Origin: Methanosarcina sp. 2.H.T.1A.6
GTDB taxonomy: Archaea > Halobacteriota > Methanosarcinia > Methanosarcinales > Methanosarcinaceae
Assembly: GCF_000979455.1 (NCBI RefSeq)
Contig: NZ_JJOY01000039.1
Span: 1 to 62,378, forward strand
DNA: 62,378 nt
Direction of reading: 5' to 3'
The notes beneath the pieces were generated by a model. It made no database searches and was not told the origin of the DNA. It saw only the letters and a program-made list of their open reading frames with translations. A program made the position numbers and the translations under genes. Below, piece after piece: positions 26,535 to 36,916 of the stretch (positions are counted from its first letter, which is position 1; the number at the start of each line of letters is the position of its first letter).

Positions 26535-29051
26535 TTGTGGGTTTCCGGGAAGGTGTTAGACATAACAAATAAAAAGATTGAGTCTGAGTTATGTTTCTGT
26601 TCGTCTATTCCACCCAATGGCCTTACTGCAGTCTATAAGGAAACAGAAGACAGGACAGAACTTACATCAGCTTATATTAAAGCAGGATTACAACAAAAAG
26701 AACGCTGCATCTGGATTGTCCCGGATCCCGAGAGTGCAGAATTAGCAAAAGATTTGCTTTCAAACTCAGAGTTAGATATAGAAAGCTGCATAACTAAAGC
26801 CAGGCTTAAGATAATTCCCCTGCAGGAAACAGAAGCCCTTTCTGCCAAACAGCCAGAGACTTCAGGGATCTATTTTGATTGGAAAGCAGGGGTTCCGCAG
26901 AAAGAGATTATTAAGTTTATTCACACAGGAAACTGGCGATACCTGCGCATCAATCTTGAAGTTAAAACCTTCGGAAAATCAATAACCAGCTCCCTTAAGG
27001 AACTAAGACGTATCCTTGCTGAGAATATGCCTGAAAAGAAAATCAGACCACTCTTTATGATTAAAGAGGGAGATATTTCCTCAGGAGAGGTCTTCGACCT
27101 TATAGAGGCCGGGGAGAAATTGGTGATCAAAAAAGATGGGAAATGGAAATTTCTTCGAATAAAGCAAGAAACTACGGACAAAAAATTTAAGACATTACTT
27201 GAGAGTTCAAGTGACTCTATTCTGATACATGATATGAAAGGCAGGGTCATGGAAGCAAACCATATAGCCTGCGAACTTTTCGGATATACACGCAGTAAAA
27301 TGCTCGGAAAGCACATAAAAGATTTAAGGACTAATATCCACCTGACTGAATTCGGACAACAGATAGAGAAGCTAAAGCAAACAGGATATTTTACTTTTGA
27401 AATGGATTCCCTGAGGAGGGATGGCACGGTCACACCTCAGGAAATCAATAACAGGCTAATTGAATACGAAGGAAAAGCAGCCGTAATATCCATAGGCAGG
27501 GATATTAGCCAACGCAGACGGACCGAAAAAGCCCTGAAGGATTCCGAAAGAAAATATCGCATGCTTTTTGAAGAGTTTCCCGGAGGAATCGCCCAGTTCG
27601 ACAAGTATGGAACTATCATCGTATGCAACGAAAACTTTGTAAACTTTACAGGCAGTAGTGAGAACGAAAAACTTATTTTCAATTTGTTGAACCCTCCAGA
27701 AGAGAAGAAGCCGGAAGAAAAAAGCTTTACATGCCTCCCCGAAGTTCCTATCCATTGCGACATAAAATATATTTCCAGCCTTGAGAACGAAAGTATACCT
27801 GGTGAGATTACCTACAAGCCTCTGATTTCGGAAAATTCCAGATTTAACGGTGGCATTATTCTTGTGGAAGACCTGACTGAGGTAAAGAGGCTGGAAATTG
27901 TACGGCTTCAGCAGAGTGAAGCCCTTAAAAAAATGATAGATTCAATCCCAACGCCTGTATTCTGTAAGGATAAGAACGGAATTTATGTTGCCTGTAATCG
28001 GGCTTTTAAAACTTTTATTGGGTTAGAAAAAAGAGATATCCTTGGAAAGTCACTATATGATTTTGCCCCCATAGAGATTGCCGAAAAATACCATCCTATG
28101 GACAAATCACTGGTAAAACAAGGAAAAAATCAGGTCTACGAGTCCTCTCTTAAATTTGCCGACGGCTCAATGCATCAGGTCATAATCAACAAATTTGTAT
28201 TCAATGGCCTTATAGAGGAAGACTCCATGCTCATCGGCATTATGATTGACATAACCGAACGCAAGCAGGCCGAAGAAAAATTGCTTCAGGCAAAAATGGC
28301 TGCTGAAACTGCAAACAGAGCGAAAACTACTTTCATTGTCAACATGAGCCACGAACTGAGGACTCCCCTAAACGCGGTTATAGGGTTTTCAGACCTCCTC
28401 TTAAGTGAGAATTTCGGGCCCCTTAACGAGAAACAAAAGAGGTACACGGAAAATATTTCGAACAGTGGGGCCCATCTTCTTGACGTGATCAATAATGTTC
28501 TGGATATCTCAAGGCTTGAGCTGGAAAATATTGAGCTTTATTACGAAACAGTAAACATATCCGGAGTAATTGAAGAGATTCAGAGAGTGCTTTATCCCAT
28601 CTCAGCTGAGAAAAATATCAGCATAGAATATAATATTGCGCAGGGACTGAAAACCACAATTGCTGACAGGGTAAAGCTCAAACAGATCCTTTACAATATT
28701 TTGAACAATGCAATTAAGTTCTCACCCGAAGGCGGGAAAGTACACATCACTGCAGAGCTTAAGGAAGACATGATTGAGATCAGTGTAAAGGATGACGGTA
28801 TCGGCATAAATGAAGATGATTATGAAAGAGTTTTCCAGCCTTTCGTACAGATTGATGAGTCCATATCCAAGAAATATGAAGGGGTAGGGCTTGGGCTTGC
28901 GCTCGTCAAAAAGTTTGTCGAACTCCACGGAGGAAAGGTATGGGTTAAAGCCAGCCCCGGGAAAGGCAGTACCTTCACCTTCAGAATTCCAAAAAGACCT
29001 GAAAACAAAATCCCGGAAAAGGAAGTCACGAATCCTTTACAGATCTTGTAG
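26535..29051 (+). CDS. MEDS-PAS-PAS-PAS sensor histidine kinase
   Basis: 838 aa without membrane segments, so a cytoplasmic sensor. Order: a MEDS domain (about 30-190, with ERCIWIVPDPESAELAK and GNWRYLRINLEV); PAS 1 (about 218-325, SDSILIHDMKGRVMEAN); PAS 2 (335-450, GGIAQFDKYGTIIVCN); PAS 3 (463-580, TPVFCKDKNGIYVACN). Then the HisKA dimerisation helix with phospho-acceptor His in NMSHELRTPLNAVIGF (about 604), and the HATPase domain with N box NAIKFSPEGG, G1 DDGIGI and G2 GVGLGLALVKKF. MEDS is the sensory domain common in methanogens and methylotrophs. No receiver protein is adjacent. The start is uncertain (TTG used; a GTG six codons later is possible). Confidence 0.9.
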   Translation: MWVSGKVLDITNKKIESELCFCSSIPPNGLTAVYKETEDRTELTSAYIKAGLQQKERCIWIVPDPESAELAKDLLSNSELDIESCITKARLKIIPLQETEALSAKQPETSGIYFDWKAGVPQKEIIKFIHTGNWRYLRINLEVKTFGKSITSSLKELRRILAENMPEKKIRPLFMIKEGDISSGEVFDLIEAGEKLVIKKDGKWKFLRIKQETTDKKFKTLLESSSDSILIHDMKGRVMEANHIACELFGYTRSKMLGKHIKDLRTNIHLTEFGQQIEKLKQTGYFTFEMDSLRRDGTVTPQEINNRLIEYEGKAAVISIGRDISQRRRTEKALKDSERKYRMLFEEFPGGIAQFDKYGTIIVCNENFVNFTGSSENEKLIFNLLNPPEEKKPEEKSFTCLPEVPIHCDIKYISSLENESIPGEITYKPLISENSRFNGGIILVEDLTEVKRLEIVRLQQSEALKKMIDSIPTPVFCKDKNGIYVACNRAFKTFIGLEKRDILGKSLYDFAPIEIAEKYHPMDKSLVKQGKNQVYESSLKFADGSMHQVIINKFVFNGLIEEDSMLIGIMIDITERKQAEEKLLQAKMAAETANRAKTTFIVNMSHELRTPLNAVIGFSDLLLSENFGPLNEKQKRYTENISNSGAHLLDVINNVLDISRLELENIELYYETVNISGVIEEIQRVLYPISAEKNISIEYNIAQGLKTTIADRVKLKQILYNILNNAIKFSPEGGKVHITAELKEDMIEISVKDDGIGINEDDYERVFQPFVQIDESISKKYEGVGLGLALVKKFVELHGGKVWVKASPGKGSTFTFRIPKRPENKIPEKEVTNPLQIL

Positions 29052-29198
29052 AACCCTGAAATTGAAAAGGAAGAAGAAACAGTTAGAGAAGAAAAAACAT
29101 TAAAGGTAATCTGAGGAAAATGAACCGAATTAGAGGGTAGAGGAAAAATAGGAAAAAATAGGAAAAAATAGGAAAAAATAAAAAAGCCGAAGTTTTCA
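29052..29198. repeat. AGGAAAAAAT tandem repeat downstream of the kinase
   Basis: A 10-bp unit GGAAAAAATA repeats three to four times at 29150-29180, followed by an A-run. It may serve as part of the termination region for the kinase gene. Confidence 0.6.
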
Positions 29199-29345
29199 TT
29201 ATGGGCTCCGAATTACCAAACATTTGAGAACAACCTCAACCACAACTAACCCTAGCATCACCACCAAAAAAAGAATAAAAAGGTTGAGGATGATCTGGCC
29301 GACTTTTGTCCTGACTGCCGCCAGTTCATGCATATGGATTCCCAT
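29199..29345 (-). CDS. 48-aa single-span membrane microprotein downstream of vhxC
   Basis: I translated this by hand; it is shorter than a usual gene-calling cutoff. It reads MGIHMHELAAVRTKVGQIIL, then NLFILFLVVMLGLVVVEVV, then LKCLVIRSP and stop. The N-terminal ~16 residues are soluble, one strong membrane helix spans about residues 17-41, and a short Cys-containing basic tail follows. A second ATG four codons in is an alternative start. It lies on the same strand as vhxGAC, 193 bp beyond the vhxC stop. No clear Shine-Dalgarno is seen, which lowers confidence. It could be an accessory peptide of the membrane hydrogenase or an independent gene. Confidence 0.45.
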   Translation of the reverse strand: MGIHMHELAAVRTKVGQIILNLFILFLVVMLGLVVVEVVLKCLVIRSP

Positions 29346-29538
29346 ATATAAATATGAAAGGGACAATATATAACCATATGGAAATCACCCTGCTTCCAAA
29401 ATAGGTGCGCCTGAAAATCCGGTTGGAAAAGAAGTTTCAGGTTCTTACTCTTTTAGCGATTTACTCTGCCCTGTAATTGATTTCTGACACTAATCAGCCA
29501 TTTATTACTTATTACCACCATTAATGCTCTTCCAGTAA
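29346..29538. promoter_or_regulatory. spacer after vhxC
   Basis: AT-rich; contains the string CCATATGGTTATATATTGTC on the minus strand, a possible TATA element for the microprotein frame. Nothing else is visible. Confidence 0.3.
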
Positions 29539-30333
29539 TCATTTTTGATCTTTCAGGAATAATTTATTATCATGTTCTTCAATTACCCTGACAAAATTCC
29601 TGTCTGAGAGATCTTCTTTTCCGGACCAGAAGATCGCTTTGTGGTATTTCCACACTTTAGGGTCAAACTCGAGAATTCCAACGTGGAGCGTTAGTTCAAG
29701 CAGGAACCAGTAAGTTGCAGTCAGGTGAACCAGACGGATAAGGCCCAATGCGGATACGCTCAGGTAAGGTGCGAAGTATCCGGCAATGGAAATGATCCAC
29801 TGAGCCACAGGAAGCCCTAAAAGAGACCAGTTAAGGTTGTAAAGCACTATACCTGTGACAGCGATAAAGAAGATTGCCGTGCTTTCGATGATGATAAGTA
29901 GCTTGAGCATGGGGTGCAGTTTTGTTATGTAATGCCCTTCTTTTACATCGTAGATAGTAAATGCCGGATACTCGCCCCTGCCAAAGAAATTAAGGATAAT
30001 TGCCTTCAGACGTTTTGCATCCTCGGCCCCGAAAATGTAACTTTCAAAAAAATGGTTAAAGCGGATCTTTAGACTGCACGTTCCCAGGCACGAAAAGACA
30101 TTATACGGGACAAGAATCCAGTTTGCGACCAGGAAAAACGGAACTGAAATCATATGAAGTGTGCGGGCTGTATGGAACTCCATGAAGTCCCAGCCGAGAT
30201 AAATTTTAAGCCCGGTAACAATGAGGATCAGCATGGATAGAAGGTGAACAAGGTGTGTCACCCGTTCAAGCAACGTATAGCGCTCAACTACCAGACTGCC
30301 CTCAATACCCGGATTTCCTTCCTGTCCAGCCAT
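29539..30333 (-). CDS. vhxC: cytochrome b subunit of the second membrane hydrogenase
   Basis: 264 aa, five predicted membrane helices. This subunit anchors the hydrogenase dimer and passes electrons from the small-subunit clusters to methanophenazine through haem b. Candidate haem ligands, shared with VhtC, are in [26 protein letters not shown] and [14 protein letters not shown]. Relative to VhtC the C-terminus is shorter by a few residues and the loop after helix 2 has an added Cys pair ([10 protein letters not shown]). The gene follows vhxA by 14 bp. Confidence 0.9.
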   Translation of the reverse strand: MAGQEGNPGIEGSLVVERYTLLERVTHLVHLLSMLILIVTGLKIYLGWDFMEFHTARTLHMISVPFFLVANWILVPYNVFSCLGTCSLKIRFNHFFESYIFGAEDAKRLKAIILNFFGRGEYPAFTIYDVKEGHYITKLHPMLKLLIIIESTAIFFIAVTGIVLYNLNWSLLGLPVAQWIISIAGYFAPYLSVSALGLIRLVHLTATYWFLLELTLHVGILEFDPKVWKYHKAIFWSGKEDLSDRNFVRVIEEHDNKLFLKDQK

Positions 30334-30347
30334 ATTATCAACTCCGA

Positions 30348-32135
30348 TCAGACCACCCTGAACTGCCCTTTTTGCTGCCCTTTAAGGTCAATAGCATGAA
30401 TCGCGCAGGCTAGGCAGGGGTCATAAGAACGTGCCGTATGAAGGATACCAAGAGGATTGGTATAATCTACTCCAAGCGCGTTTTCTGCAACAGAAATCTT
30501 TGAGCCTAAAAGGACCTGCTCCACGGGACCCGGAATTCCAGCGGAGTTTCGCGGTGCCATATTCCAGGTACTCGGAACCACAGCCTGATATAGTGTAACT
30601 TTTGAGTCAGGCCCTGTTTTAATCCAGTGCCCGAGAGCTCCCCTCGGAGCTTCCCAGAGCCCCATGCCCTCCGAATCTTTTGCCATTGAAAGGTCGGTGG
30701 GGACCGCAAATTTCCCATTGGGGTTCAAATCCTCAGCCAGCCATTTAATGAGTTCGGAGGCAACCACCAGGATCTCCTGCAGCCGGGCAAGCATGCGCAG
30801 ATAGGTATTGGTAACCGGGTAACCCTTTTCCCGGAACAGGTCCGCAAAGCCCGTGATAAGAGGATCTTTCATGACAAGCATACGAGAGAGAGGCCCGACC
30901 TCGCAGGGAATCCCACCGTAGTGAGGGGCTTTTACCCAGGAATACCGGCTTTCAACCCCCCGGGAATAATCAATTTCATCGGGTTCCGGTTCCGGCTGAG
31001 TGGTTCCTTCCATAGGGTACCGGTCTGACTCGGTATCCACATAGAAGGAATGGGCAATACTCTCAGAAATTTTTCTATGATCGAACTTCTGAAGCTCAAG
31101 ATTTCCGTTCAGGAAACCCGAAGGAATGACCCTTGACTCAGGAGGGCTTGCGGGGTCATATCCATCTCCGAGTTCAGGCTTGAAGAACAGCCCGTAGGCG
31201 AGGAAACCGATCTTTGAGGGGTCGCTGTATCCTCCTATCCGGTCAAGTTTCATACTCACCGGAAGCCCCAGGACTTCCTCGCCTATGAGCTCAGAGCCGA
31301 AAGCCGCGTACAGCGGGACATCACCCCAGCCTGCCGCATAGGAAAAGTCATTTGAAACGAGAGAAGCATCCACAAGTTCCTGCAGGCGGTCAACCACGAA
31401 ACCTACAGCTTTTTGTGGGGAAGAGGCAAACCGGGTGTTTTCGACCCAGGTCTCAGGGGAAACTCCAAGAGCGATATCCTCGACGAAATCCATAAATTTC
31501 CAGTAATAAGAAGCAAGCTGCCCGATGTCCGCAGCGGTAGGCCCGTATGTCACACCACCAACATGTGCAACGACAGAATGGGGCATCTTTGCCCCAAAGA
31601 GGGAAATAGCTTCATGCAACCGCCGCTTTTCCCCCAGCGCAGCTACATACCCGCTTCCAACTGGAACGTCAACTCCATCGAGCCTGTAACTGACAGGTGC
31701 AAACCTTCCGAGAAGTTCGTCCCAGACAGCTTTTCCGGCATCTCCATAGTTTCCTAAAAGGGTCCTGTATGCGGGGTTTGCAAGGTCAGGACCCCAGAGT
31801 ACGTAGAAGTGAGTTGCGTGACTGGCCAGGAGGTTCAAAGACTGATGAATGTTGCGCATTACAAGGGCGTCTTTTGGAACTGCATCTGTGACCCCGAAGA
31901 GCTGGTCAAGGGCATTTGCCGCTGCAATGGAGTGAGTAGTCGGGCAGACTCCGCAGATCCTCTGGGTAAGTAGGGCAGCATCCCTTGGGTCCTGATTCTG
32001 GAGGAAACGTTCAAAGCCCCTGAGCATGAGCCCAATACTCTGAGCTTCGGTAACTATCCCTTCCTCATTTACCTGGGTAGTAATCCGGTAGTGCCCTTCA
32101 ATCCTGGTAAGCTGATCAACCGTAACCTCGACCAT
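30348..32135 (-). CDS. vhxA: [NiFe] hydrogenase large subunit, second copy
   Basis: 595 aa with a complete active site: N-terminal [12 protein letters not shown] (Cys about 61 and 64) and C-terminal DPCLACAIH (Cys 574 and 577), the four Ni ligands. Fifteen residues follow the His and would be removed by a maturation protease. It is about 60-65% identical to VhtA by eye, far more divergent than the nearly identical vho/vht pair reported for M. mazei, so I use the vhx name. No inactivating change is visible. The ATG directly abuts the stop of vhxG, so translation is probably coupled. vhxGAC lacks its own protease gene and would depend on VhtD or another. Confidence 0.93.
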   Translation of the reverse strand: MVEVTVDQLTRIEGHYRITTQVNEEGIVTEAQSIGLMLRGFERFLQNQDPRDAALLTQRICGVCPTTHSIAAANALDQLFGVTDAVPKDALVMRNIHQSLNLLASHATHFYVLWGPDLANPAYRTLLGNYGDAGKAVWDELLGRFAPVSYRLDGVDVPVGSGYVAALGEKRRLHEAISLFGAKMPHSVVAHVGGVTYGPTAADIGQLASYYWKFMDFVEDIALGVSPETWVENTRFASSPQKAVGFVVDRLQELVDASLVSNDFSYAAGWGDVPLYAAFGSELIGEEVLGLPVSMKLDRIGGYSDPSKIGFLAYGLFFKPELGDGYDPASPPESRVIPSGFLNGNLELQKFDHRKISESIAHSFYVDTESDRYPMEGTTQPEPEPDEIDYSRGVESRYSWVKAPHYGGIPCEVGPLSRMLVMKDPLITGFADLFREKGYPVTNTYLRMLARLQEILVVASELIKWLAEDLNPNGKFAVPTDLSMAKDSEGMGLWEAPRGALGHWIKTGPDSKVTLYQAVVPSTWNMAPRNSAGIPGPVEQVLLGSKISVAENALGVDYTNPLGILHTARSYDPCLACAIHAIDLKGQQKGQFRVV

Positions 32136-33416
32136 TTACTCATCCCCCTGATCTTTTTTTGCGGTCTCACTTTTTTCTTCAGGCTTTTCTTCAGGCATTA
32201 CTTCCTCTTTTTCAGGCTTTTCTTCAGACTTTTTTTCCTTTTCTTCAGGCTGTTTTCCCTTTTCTTCAGGCTTTTCTTTGATGGCAATTCTCCGGACGGC
32301 ATGGGCGCCTACAGCAAGCAGGGAAGCCCCTATAGCAACTTTTGCGACGGTATCTATACTGGTGCCTACAATCCCCGCATCTTCAATTTCCTGGAAGAAG
32401 GGGCGTGAACTCTCAGGGAAACCCGGAGAGACACAGGAAATACAGGGAGACCCTGACTGAGGGCAAAGGCTGTGGTAACCGTTCCAGCGGCGGATAGCAC
32501 AATCCGCATGGGTGTATGGGGCCTTGCACCCCAGTTTCCAGAGGCACTTCGGGCCGCTGACTACAGTGTCAAACTCCCCTTTGTCATAGTAGCCCCTCCT
32601 CGGGCAGTTGTCATGGATAACGTGGTCTGGAGGGAAAAAGATCTTCGGACGCAGCCATTCATCAAGAACGTAGGGGAGGTCATCGGGAACTTTGATTTTC
32701 CCAAGCACAACTGCGGCAAGAGTGAGGAGCATCCAGTCCGGATGAGGAGGGCAGCCATTGATATTGATTACCGGTTTTTCAAGCCCGTACTCCGTAAGGA
32801 TTCCCCTGTCCCGGTCCTCCATGGTGAAGGCAACTCCCCTGAAGTCCATAAGGTCCCGGATCTCACTATCTGCGGAATTTACTCCGCCATTGGTTGCACA
32901 CTGTCCCACAGCCACGATGAAAGCAGCATTTTCTGCAGTCCGCCGGAAAATATCCTTGTAGCTCTTCCCACCCAGGAAGCAGTACTTTCCGGTGCCTTTC
33001 GGCCCGTTAGCAATCGCTCCTTCGGCAACAAGAATGTACCCTTTTTCCGCAATCACTTCTTCAAAAAGGATCTCGGAATTGAGTTCAGAAGTGCCTTCCA
33101 TTTTTCCGTCCACGTAAATCCCCTGCTGGCCGAGCAGGACTTCGTGGTACGCAAGCCGAAGGTTAAGGCGAGAGAATGCCTGAAGCACGTCAGGCTCACC
33201 TCCATTCAACAGAGAGATGGAACAGCCGGTACATTCCCCGCCGTGTAGCCAGACAATCCTGGTCTCCGCAAATTCCAGAGCCCGTACAATGTCGCCTCGA
33301 TAGGTTTGCAAAAACAAAGATGCTCCAAGAGCCCCAACGGCTTTAAGAAAGGTACGCCTATCCATCTTCATGAAATCCAGATTCTTGAACCTGTCAAGAT
33401 CCCCTTCCCCACTCAT
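32136..33416 (-). CDS. vhxG: [NiFe] hydrogenase small subunit, second copy, with charged tail
   Basis: 426 aa. The twin-arginine signal MDRRTFLKAVGALGASLFL (Arg 20-21) directs folded export. Iron-sulfur ligands match VhtG: GGECTGCSISLL, VGQCATNGGV, NGCPPHPDW, NCPRRGYYDKGEF, KLGCKAPYTHADCAIRRW and SPCISCVSPGFPESSRP. After the hydrophobic stretch near residues 350-375 (VAKVAIGASLLAVGAHAV) the protein continues for ~50 Lys/Glu/Pro residues (KEKPEEKGKQPEEKEKKSEE and similar) that VhtG lacks. A good ribosome site (GAGGGGTG) precedes the ATG. It is the first gene of the vhxGAC operon. Confidence 0.93.
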   Translation of the reverse strand: MSGEGDLDRFKNLDFMKMDRRTFLKAVGALGASLFLQTYRGDIVRALEFAETRIVWLHGGECTGCSISLLNGGEPDVLQAFSRLNLRLAYHEVLLGQQGIYVDGKMEGTSELNSEILFEEVIAEKGYILVAEGAIANGPKGTGKYCFLGGKSYKDIFRRTAENAAFIVAVGQCATNGGVNSADSEIRDLMDFRGVAFTMEDRDRGILTEYGLEKPVININGCPPHPDWMLLTLAAVVLGKIKVPDDLPYVLDEWLRPKIFFPPDHVIHDNCPRRGYYDKGEFDTVVSGPKCLWKLGCKAPYTHADCAIRRWNGYHSLCPQSGSPCISCVSPGFPESSRPFFQEIEDAGIVGTSIDTVAKVAIGASLLAVGAHAVRRIAIKEKPEEKGKQPEEKEKKSEEKPEKEEVMPEEKPEEKSETAKKDQGDE

Positions 33417-33460
33417 TCCACACCCCTCATGTAGAAATAGAATAATTCAGTGCAAAAAAT

Positions 33461-33474
33461 ATAGATAATATATC
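33461..33474 (-). promoter_or_regulatory. vhxG: possible TATA box of vhxGAC
   Basis: On the minus strand GATATATTATCTAT lies about 45-58 nt before the vhxG ATG. It has the right composition and place for an archaeal TATA element. No transcription start is known from sequence. Confidence 0.35.
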
Positions 33475-33528
33475 ATTAATAGGAGACCCAATTGATAAAA
33501 AAGTAACTCGAAAAATAAGTACCTATTA

Positions 33529-33560
33529 TTGATAAATTGACATATTGATAAGTTGACATA
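33529..33560. repeat. vhxG: 16-bp direct repeat upstream of vhxG
   Basis: TTGATAAATTGACATA is followed at once by TTGATAAGTTGACATA (one change). The pair lies between the vhtD stop and the vhxG promoter region and could be a regulator site or a short minisatellite. Confidence 0.6.
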
Positions 33561-33668
33561 TTCCCGAAAACACCCTGAAAATCGAATTTTACTCTCATAA
33601 AAGAAAAGCTGCTGAGAAAAAATAAAACAGAAAGAAGAATAACAAAAAAAAGAAAGAAGGACAATAAT

Positions 33669-34154
33669 TCAGATAAGCTCAGAGATTTCTTCCCTTATCA
33701 GTTTTATTGCATCATCTACAGCATTCAGGACTTCAGGACTGAGTTCCTGTGAGAGTTCAGTAGCTAATTCTCCAATCTCTATTCCTATTACCACAATTTC
33801 CGGAAGGGACTGCACCTGTTCTCCAATTCTCAACACATCGGTAATTGTGAGATCGTGCACCGAGACCAGGGTGTGTGGCTCAGTGCCTGTTATCAGGTCC
33901 CCGCCTTCGATACGGTGTACTGAACCTTTACGGCTGCCTGTAAGGACTGCATCGACTATAATGACTTTTCTCGCACCGTCAAGCAGGTTAAGGAGGTCAA
34001 GCCCGCAGACCCCCGCATCTACGATATCAAGGCCTTCAAGCCTTTCAAGTTCCGTTTTTTTAAGGGCTTCGATAATTTTCAGGCCGACGCCATCATCGCC
34101 CATTAGCGGGCTTCCGCAGCCCAGGACTCTTATAGGAGCGTGTAATATAGGCAT
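33669..34154 (-). CDS. vhtD: hydrogenase maturation endopeptidase
   Basis: 161 aa, a member of the HycI/HyaD/FrcD-type proteases that cut the C-terminal extension from the large subunit after Ni insertion. Conserved metal-binding positions are present: the GCGSPLMGDDGVGLKI opening (Asp/Glu ligand), VDAGVCGLDLL, IIVDAVLTGSRKGSV, and SVHDLTITD with the His. It is the last gene of vhtGACD, 139 bp after vhtC with a repeat-bearing spacer between them. It is the only such protease in the window, so it probably serves VhtA and possibly VhxA. Confidence 0.92.
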   Translation of the reverse strand: MPILHAPIRVLGCGSPLMGDDGVGLKIIEALKKTELERLEGLDIVDAGVCGLDLLNLLDGARKVIIVDAVLTGSRKGSVHRIEGGDLITGTEPHTLVSVHDLTITDVLRIGEQVQSLPEIVVIGIEIGELATELSQELSPEVLNAVDDAIKLIREEISELI

Positions 34155-34179
34155 ATTCTCACTTTATGAAGGTGTATAC

Positions 34180-34232
34180 AGATTTTACAGATTCTACAGA
34201 TTTTACAGGTTTCTACAGATTCTACAGGTTTT
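34180..34232. repeat. TTTTACAGATTCTACAG tandem repeats between vhtC and vhtD
   Basis: Variants of a 9-bp unit (GATTTTACA, GATTCTACA, GGTTTCTACA) recur about six times inside the vht operon, between vhtC and vhtD. They lie in the transcribed spacer. Confidence 0.8.
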
Positions 34233-34293
34233 TTCCGTGTTTTTTGAGTATGCCTACATTACTTTTCCCTTAATTTGATTGAATTCCGGGAAA

Positions 34294-35106
34294 TTACTCC
34301 TTTACAGCATCGGAAGACTTTTCGGGCGAATCGTGCCAGAGCTCACTGTCAGGAAGGTGTTTCGGGTTAGGTTTAACGATTTCCACATAGTGAGCATCTG
34401 AAAGGTCCTCTTTTCCGGACCAGAAGATAGCCTTGTAGTACTTCCAGACATGCGGGTCAAACTCAAGGATACCCACGTGGACAACCAGTTCAAAGACAAA
34501 CCAGTATGTCATGAGCAGGTGAAGAGATCTGAGGAACTGCAGGGAACTCATCCCTAATGCAGGTGCAACAAGGTCTCCTGCCGAAAGGATCCATGACCCG
34601 ATCGGGAGTCCGAAAAGCGACCAGTCAAGCCTGTAAATGACAATACCTGAAACTGCAATCACGAAGATGGCGGTGCCTTCGAGCACAATAAGGATCTTCA
34701 TTAAGGGGTGAAGTTTGGTTTTATAGTGTCCCGACACCTCATCATAAATGGTGAATGCGGGGTACTCGCCCTTTCCGAAGAAATTGAGAATTATTGCCTT
34801 CAGGCGCTTTGCGTCTTCAGGACCGAAAACATAATGGTCCATGAAATGTGCAAGTTTTTCCTGAACTCCACCTTCGCTTGAAGAGAAGATGTTGTACGGG
34901 ATAAGAATCCAGTTCACTGCAAGCAGAGCAGGAACCGTGATCATGTGAAGGGCGCGGGCATTGTGGAAACTCATAAAGTCCCAGCCTGCGTAGATTTTTA
35001 ACCCGGTAATGATGAGCACCAGCATCGAAATAGCGTGGATGGTATGGGCCGTCCTGTCAAGGACGGTATACCGCTCAACAACCATCGGGCTGTCTTTGGA
35101 TTTCAT
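34294..35106 (-). CDS. vhtC: cytochrome b subunit of methanophenazine-reducing hydrogenase
   Basis: 270 aa with five predicted membrane helices. It transfers electrons from VhtG clusters through haem b to methanophenazine, releasing protons outside and so contributing to the ion gradient. Candidate haem-ligand histidines are in [27 protein letters not shown] and [13 protein letters not shown]. It ends in a polar tail ([19 protein letters not shown]). It follows vhtA by 15 bp in the order G-A-C-D. Confidence 0.94.
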   Translation of the reverse strand: MKSKDSPMVVERYTVLDRTAHTIHAISMLVLIITGLKIYAGWDFMSFHNARALHMITVPALLAVNWILIPYNIFSSSEGGVQEKLAHFMDHYVFGPEDAKRLKAIILNFFGKGEYPAFTIYDEVSGHYKTKLHPLMKILIVLEGTAIFVIAVSGIVIYRLDWSLFGLPIGSWILSAGDLVAPALGMSSLQFLRSLHLLMTYWFVFELVVHVGILEFDPHVWKYYKAIFWSGKEDLSDAHYVEIVKPNPKHLPDSELWHDSPEKSSDAVKE

Positions 35107-35121
35107 TTATGGGTCATCTCC

Positions 35122-36909
35122 TTATACTATTCTTAAAGTACGTGGAGCGTTTTTCCCGGTTAGGTCAATGGTGTGGACTGCGCATGAAACACACGGGTCA
35201 TAGGACCTACCGATATGGAGGATGTTAACAGGATTGGTGTAGTTGATATCAAGAGCATTGTCTACGGCATTGATTTTTGCCCCTATCAGAGCCTGCTCAA
35301 GAGGACCGGGTACGCCTGCTCCATCTCTCGGGGAGAGGTTCCAGGTGCTCGGAACTACAGGCTGGTAGGTGATAACCTTAGAGTTGCTGTCAGTGGAGAC
35401 CCAGTGACCGAGAGCACCACGTGGAGCTTCCCAGAGACCCATGCCTTCCGAATTCTTTGCCATTGAAAGGTCGGTGTCAACAGCAATCTTGCCGTTAGGG
35501 TCGTAATCGACAGTTACCCACTTAAGGAGCTCATTTGCGATAATTGCGGTTTCCTGGATACGAGCCATCATTCTTGTGTAAACGTTAGCTGCAGAGTAAC
35601 CTTTCTCGTTAAAGGCCAGAGCAAGTCCGGTCACAAGAGGTTCTTTAGCTGCAAGCATACGTGCAAGAGGCCCAACCTCACAGGGAGTTCCGTCATATCT
35701 CGGAGCCTTATTCCAGGTGTACCTGCTCTCGGAGCCCTGGTCAAAGCGGATTGCCTCAGGATCGGTAAACGGATTGGTTTCACCTTTTGAGGGGTGGAGG
35801 TCAGCTGTGTCATCATAGAAGGCGTGAGCAACGCTTTCAGTAATCTTGCTTGCATCAAAATTCTGATATTCGAGGCTTCCGGTCACAACACCTGAAGTCA
35901 GGAAGCGGTCTCCTGCAGGGCTGTTCGGATCATATCCGTCCCCATTCTCAGGTTTGTAGAACCCACCGTATGAAAGGAAGGCGATCTTTGAGGGGTCGCT
36001 ATATCCGCCTATTTTATCGTGCTTAAGGCTTGCAGGAAGACCAAGCAGAGTTTCTCCAACAAGTTCGGAACCAAAGGCTGCATAGAACTCCGCATCTCCC
36101 CAGCCTGCTTCCCTGGAGAAGTCATTTGAGGCTACGGATTTCTCAACAAGGCCTTTGAGGTGTTCAACCACGAAGCTTACTGCCTTCTGAGGGGAGCTTG
36201 CATTGTAAGTGTTTTCAATCCAGGTCTCGAATGGAACCTTTAAAGTGTAATTCGAAACGAAGTCCATGACCTGAAGATAATAAGAGGAAAGCTTGCCAAT
36301 ATCTGCCACGTTTGGCTTGTAGGTATATCCGCCCGGATAGGATGTGACCTGGTGGGGCATTTTTCCGCCGATTACTGCAATTGCTTCCTGAAGGCGTTTC
36401 TTTTCAGGAATCGCTGCAAGGTAGGAGGATCCTACAGGCACTGATTGTCCGTCAATCTTGTAGCTGATCGGGGCAAACCTGCCGACCATTTCTTTCCAGA
36501 CGGCGTTTCCGGTTTCCCCGAGGGGGGTAAGGACATCACGGTATGCAGGGTTTGCAAGGTCAGGGCCCCAGAGTATGTATATGTGGGTTGCATGGCTTGC
36601 AATGAAGTTTAAAGCCTGGTTAATGTTCCTTGCTACAAGTGCATCTTTTGGAATCGTATCAGCCACACCGAAGAGCTGGTCAAGGGCGTTGGCGGCTGTG
36701 AGGGAATGAGAAGTAGGACATACCCCGCAGATCCTCTGGACAAGAAGGGCTGCATCCCTTGGGTCTTGATTCTGCAGTATGCGTTCAAAGCCTCTGAACA
36801 TGAGGCAGGAACTCTGGGCATCAGTTATAACGCCCTCAGCATTTACTTCAGTGGACAGGCGAAGGTGACCTTCAATTCTTGTTAAGGGGTCGACTGTAAC
36901 GTTTACCAT
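35122..36909 (-). CDS. vhtA: methanophenazine-reducing [NiFe] hydrogenase large subunit
   Basis: 595 aa, catalytic subunit that oxidises H2 at the extracytoplasmic face. Ni ligands are in [13 protein letters not shown] (Cys 61, 64) and DPCVSCAVH (Cys 573, 576). The 16 residues after His 579 are the maturation peptide. Other large-subunit landmarks are [26 protein letters not shown] and [11 protein letters not shown]. Seven bases separate it from vhtG. It has no Tat signal of its own and rides out with VhtG. Confidence 0.95.
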   Translation of the reverse strand: MVNVTVDPLTRIEGHLRLSTEVNAEGVITDAQSSCLMFRGFERILQNQDPRDAALLVQRICGVCPTSHSLTAANALDQLFGVADTIPKDALVARNINQALNFIASHATHIYILWGPDLANPAYRDVLTPLGETGNAVWKEMVGRFAPISYKIDGQSVPVGSSYLAAIPEKKRLQEAIAVIGGKMPHQVTSYPGGYTYKPNVADIGKLSSYYLQVMDFVSNYTLKVPFETWIENTYNASSPQKAVSFVVEHLKGLVEKSVASNDFSREAGWGDAEFYAAFGSELVGETLLGLPASLKHDKIGGYSDPSKIAFLSYGGFYKPENGDGYDPNSPAGDRFLTSGVVTGSLEYQNFDASKITESVAHAFYDDTADLHPSKGETNPFTDPEAIRFDQGSESRYTWNKAPRYDGTPCEVGPLARMLAAKEPLVTGLALAFNEKGYSAANVYTRMMARIQETAIIANELLKWVTVDYDPNGKIAVDTDLSMAKNSEGMGLWEAPRGALGHWVSTDSNSKVITYQPVVPSTWNLSPRDGAGVPGPLEQALIGAKINAVDNALDINYTNPVNILHIGRSYDPCVSCAVHTIDLTGKNAPRTLRIV

Positions 36910-36916
36910 TTTTTAC

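Noticed and set aside
32472-33248. 258-codon plus-strand frame
   Set aside because: Antisense to vhxG, whose Fe-S ligand motifs prove the other strand. No protein-like pattern of its own.
30348-33416. vhxGA as an inactive or pseudogene copy
   Set aside because: All Ni and Fe-S ligands, the Tat signal and the removable C-terminal peptide are intact, with no frameshift.
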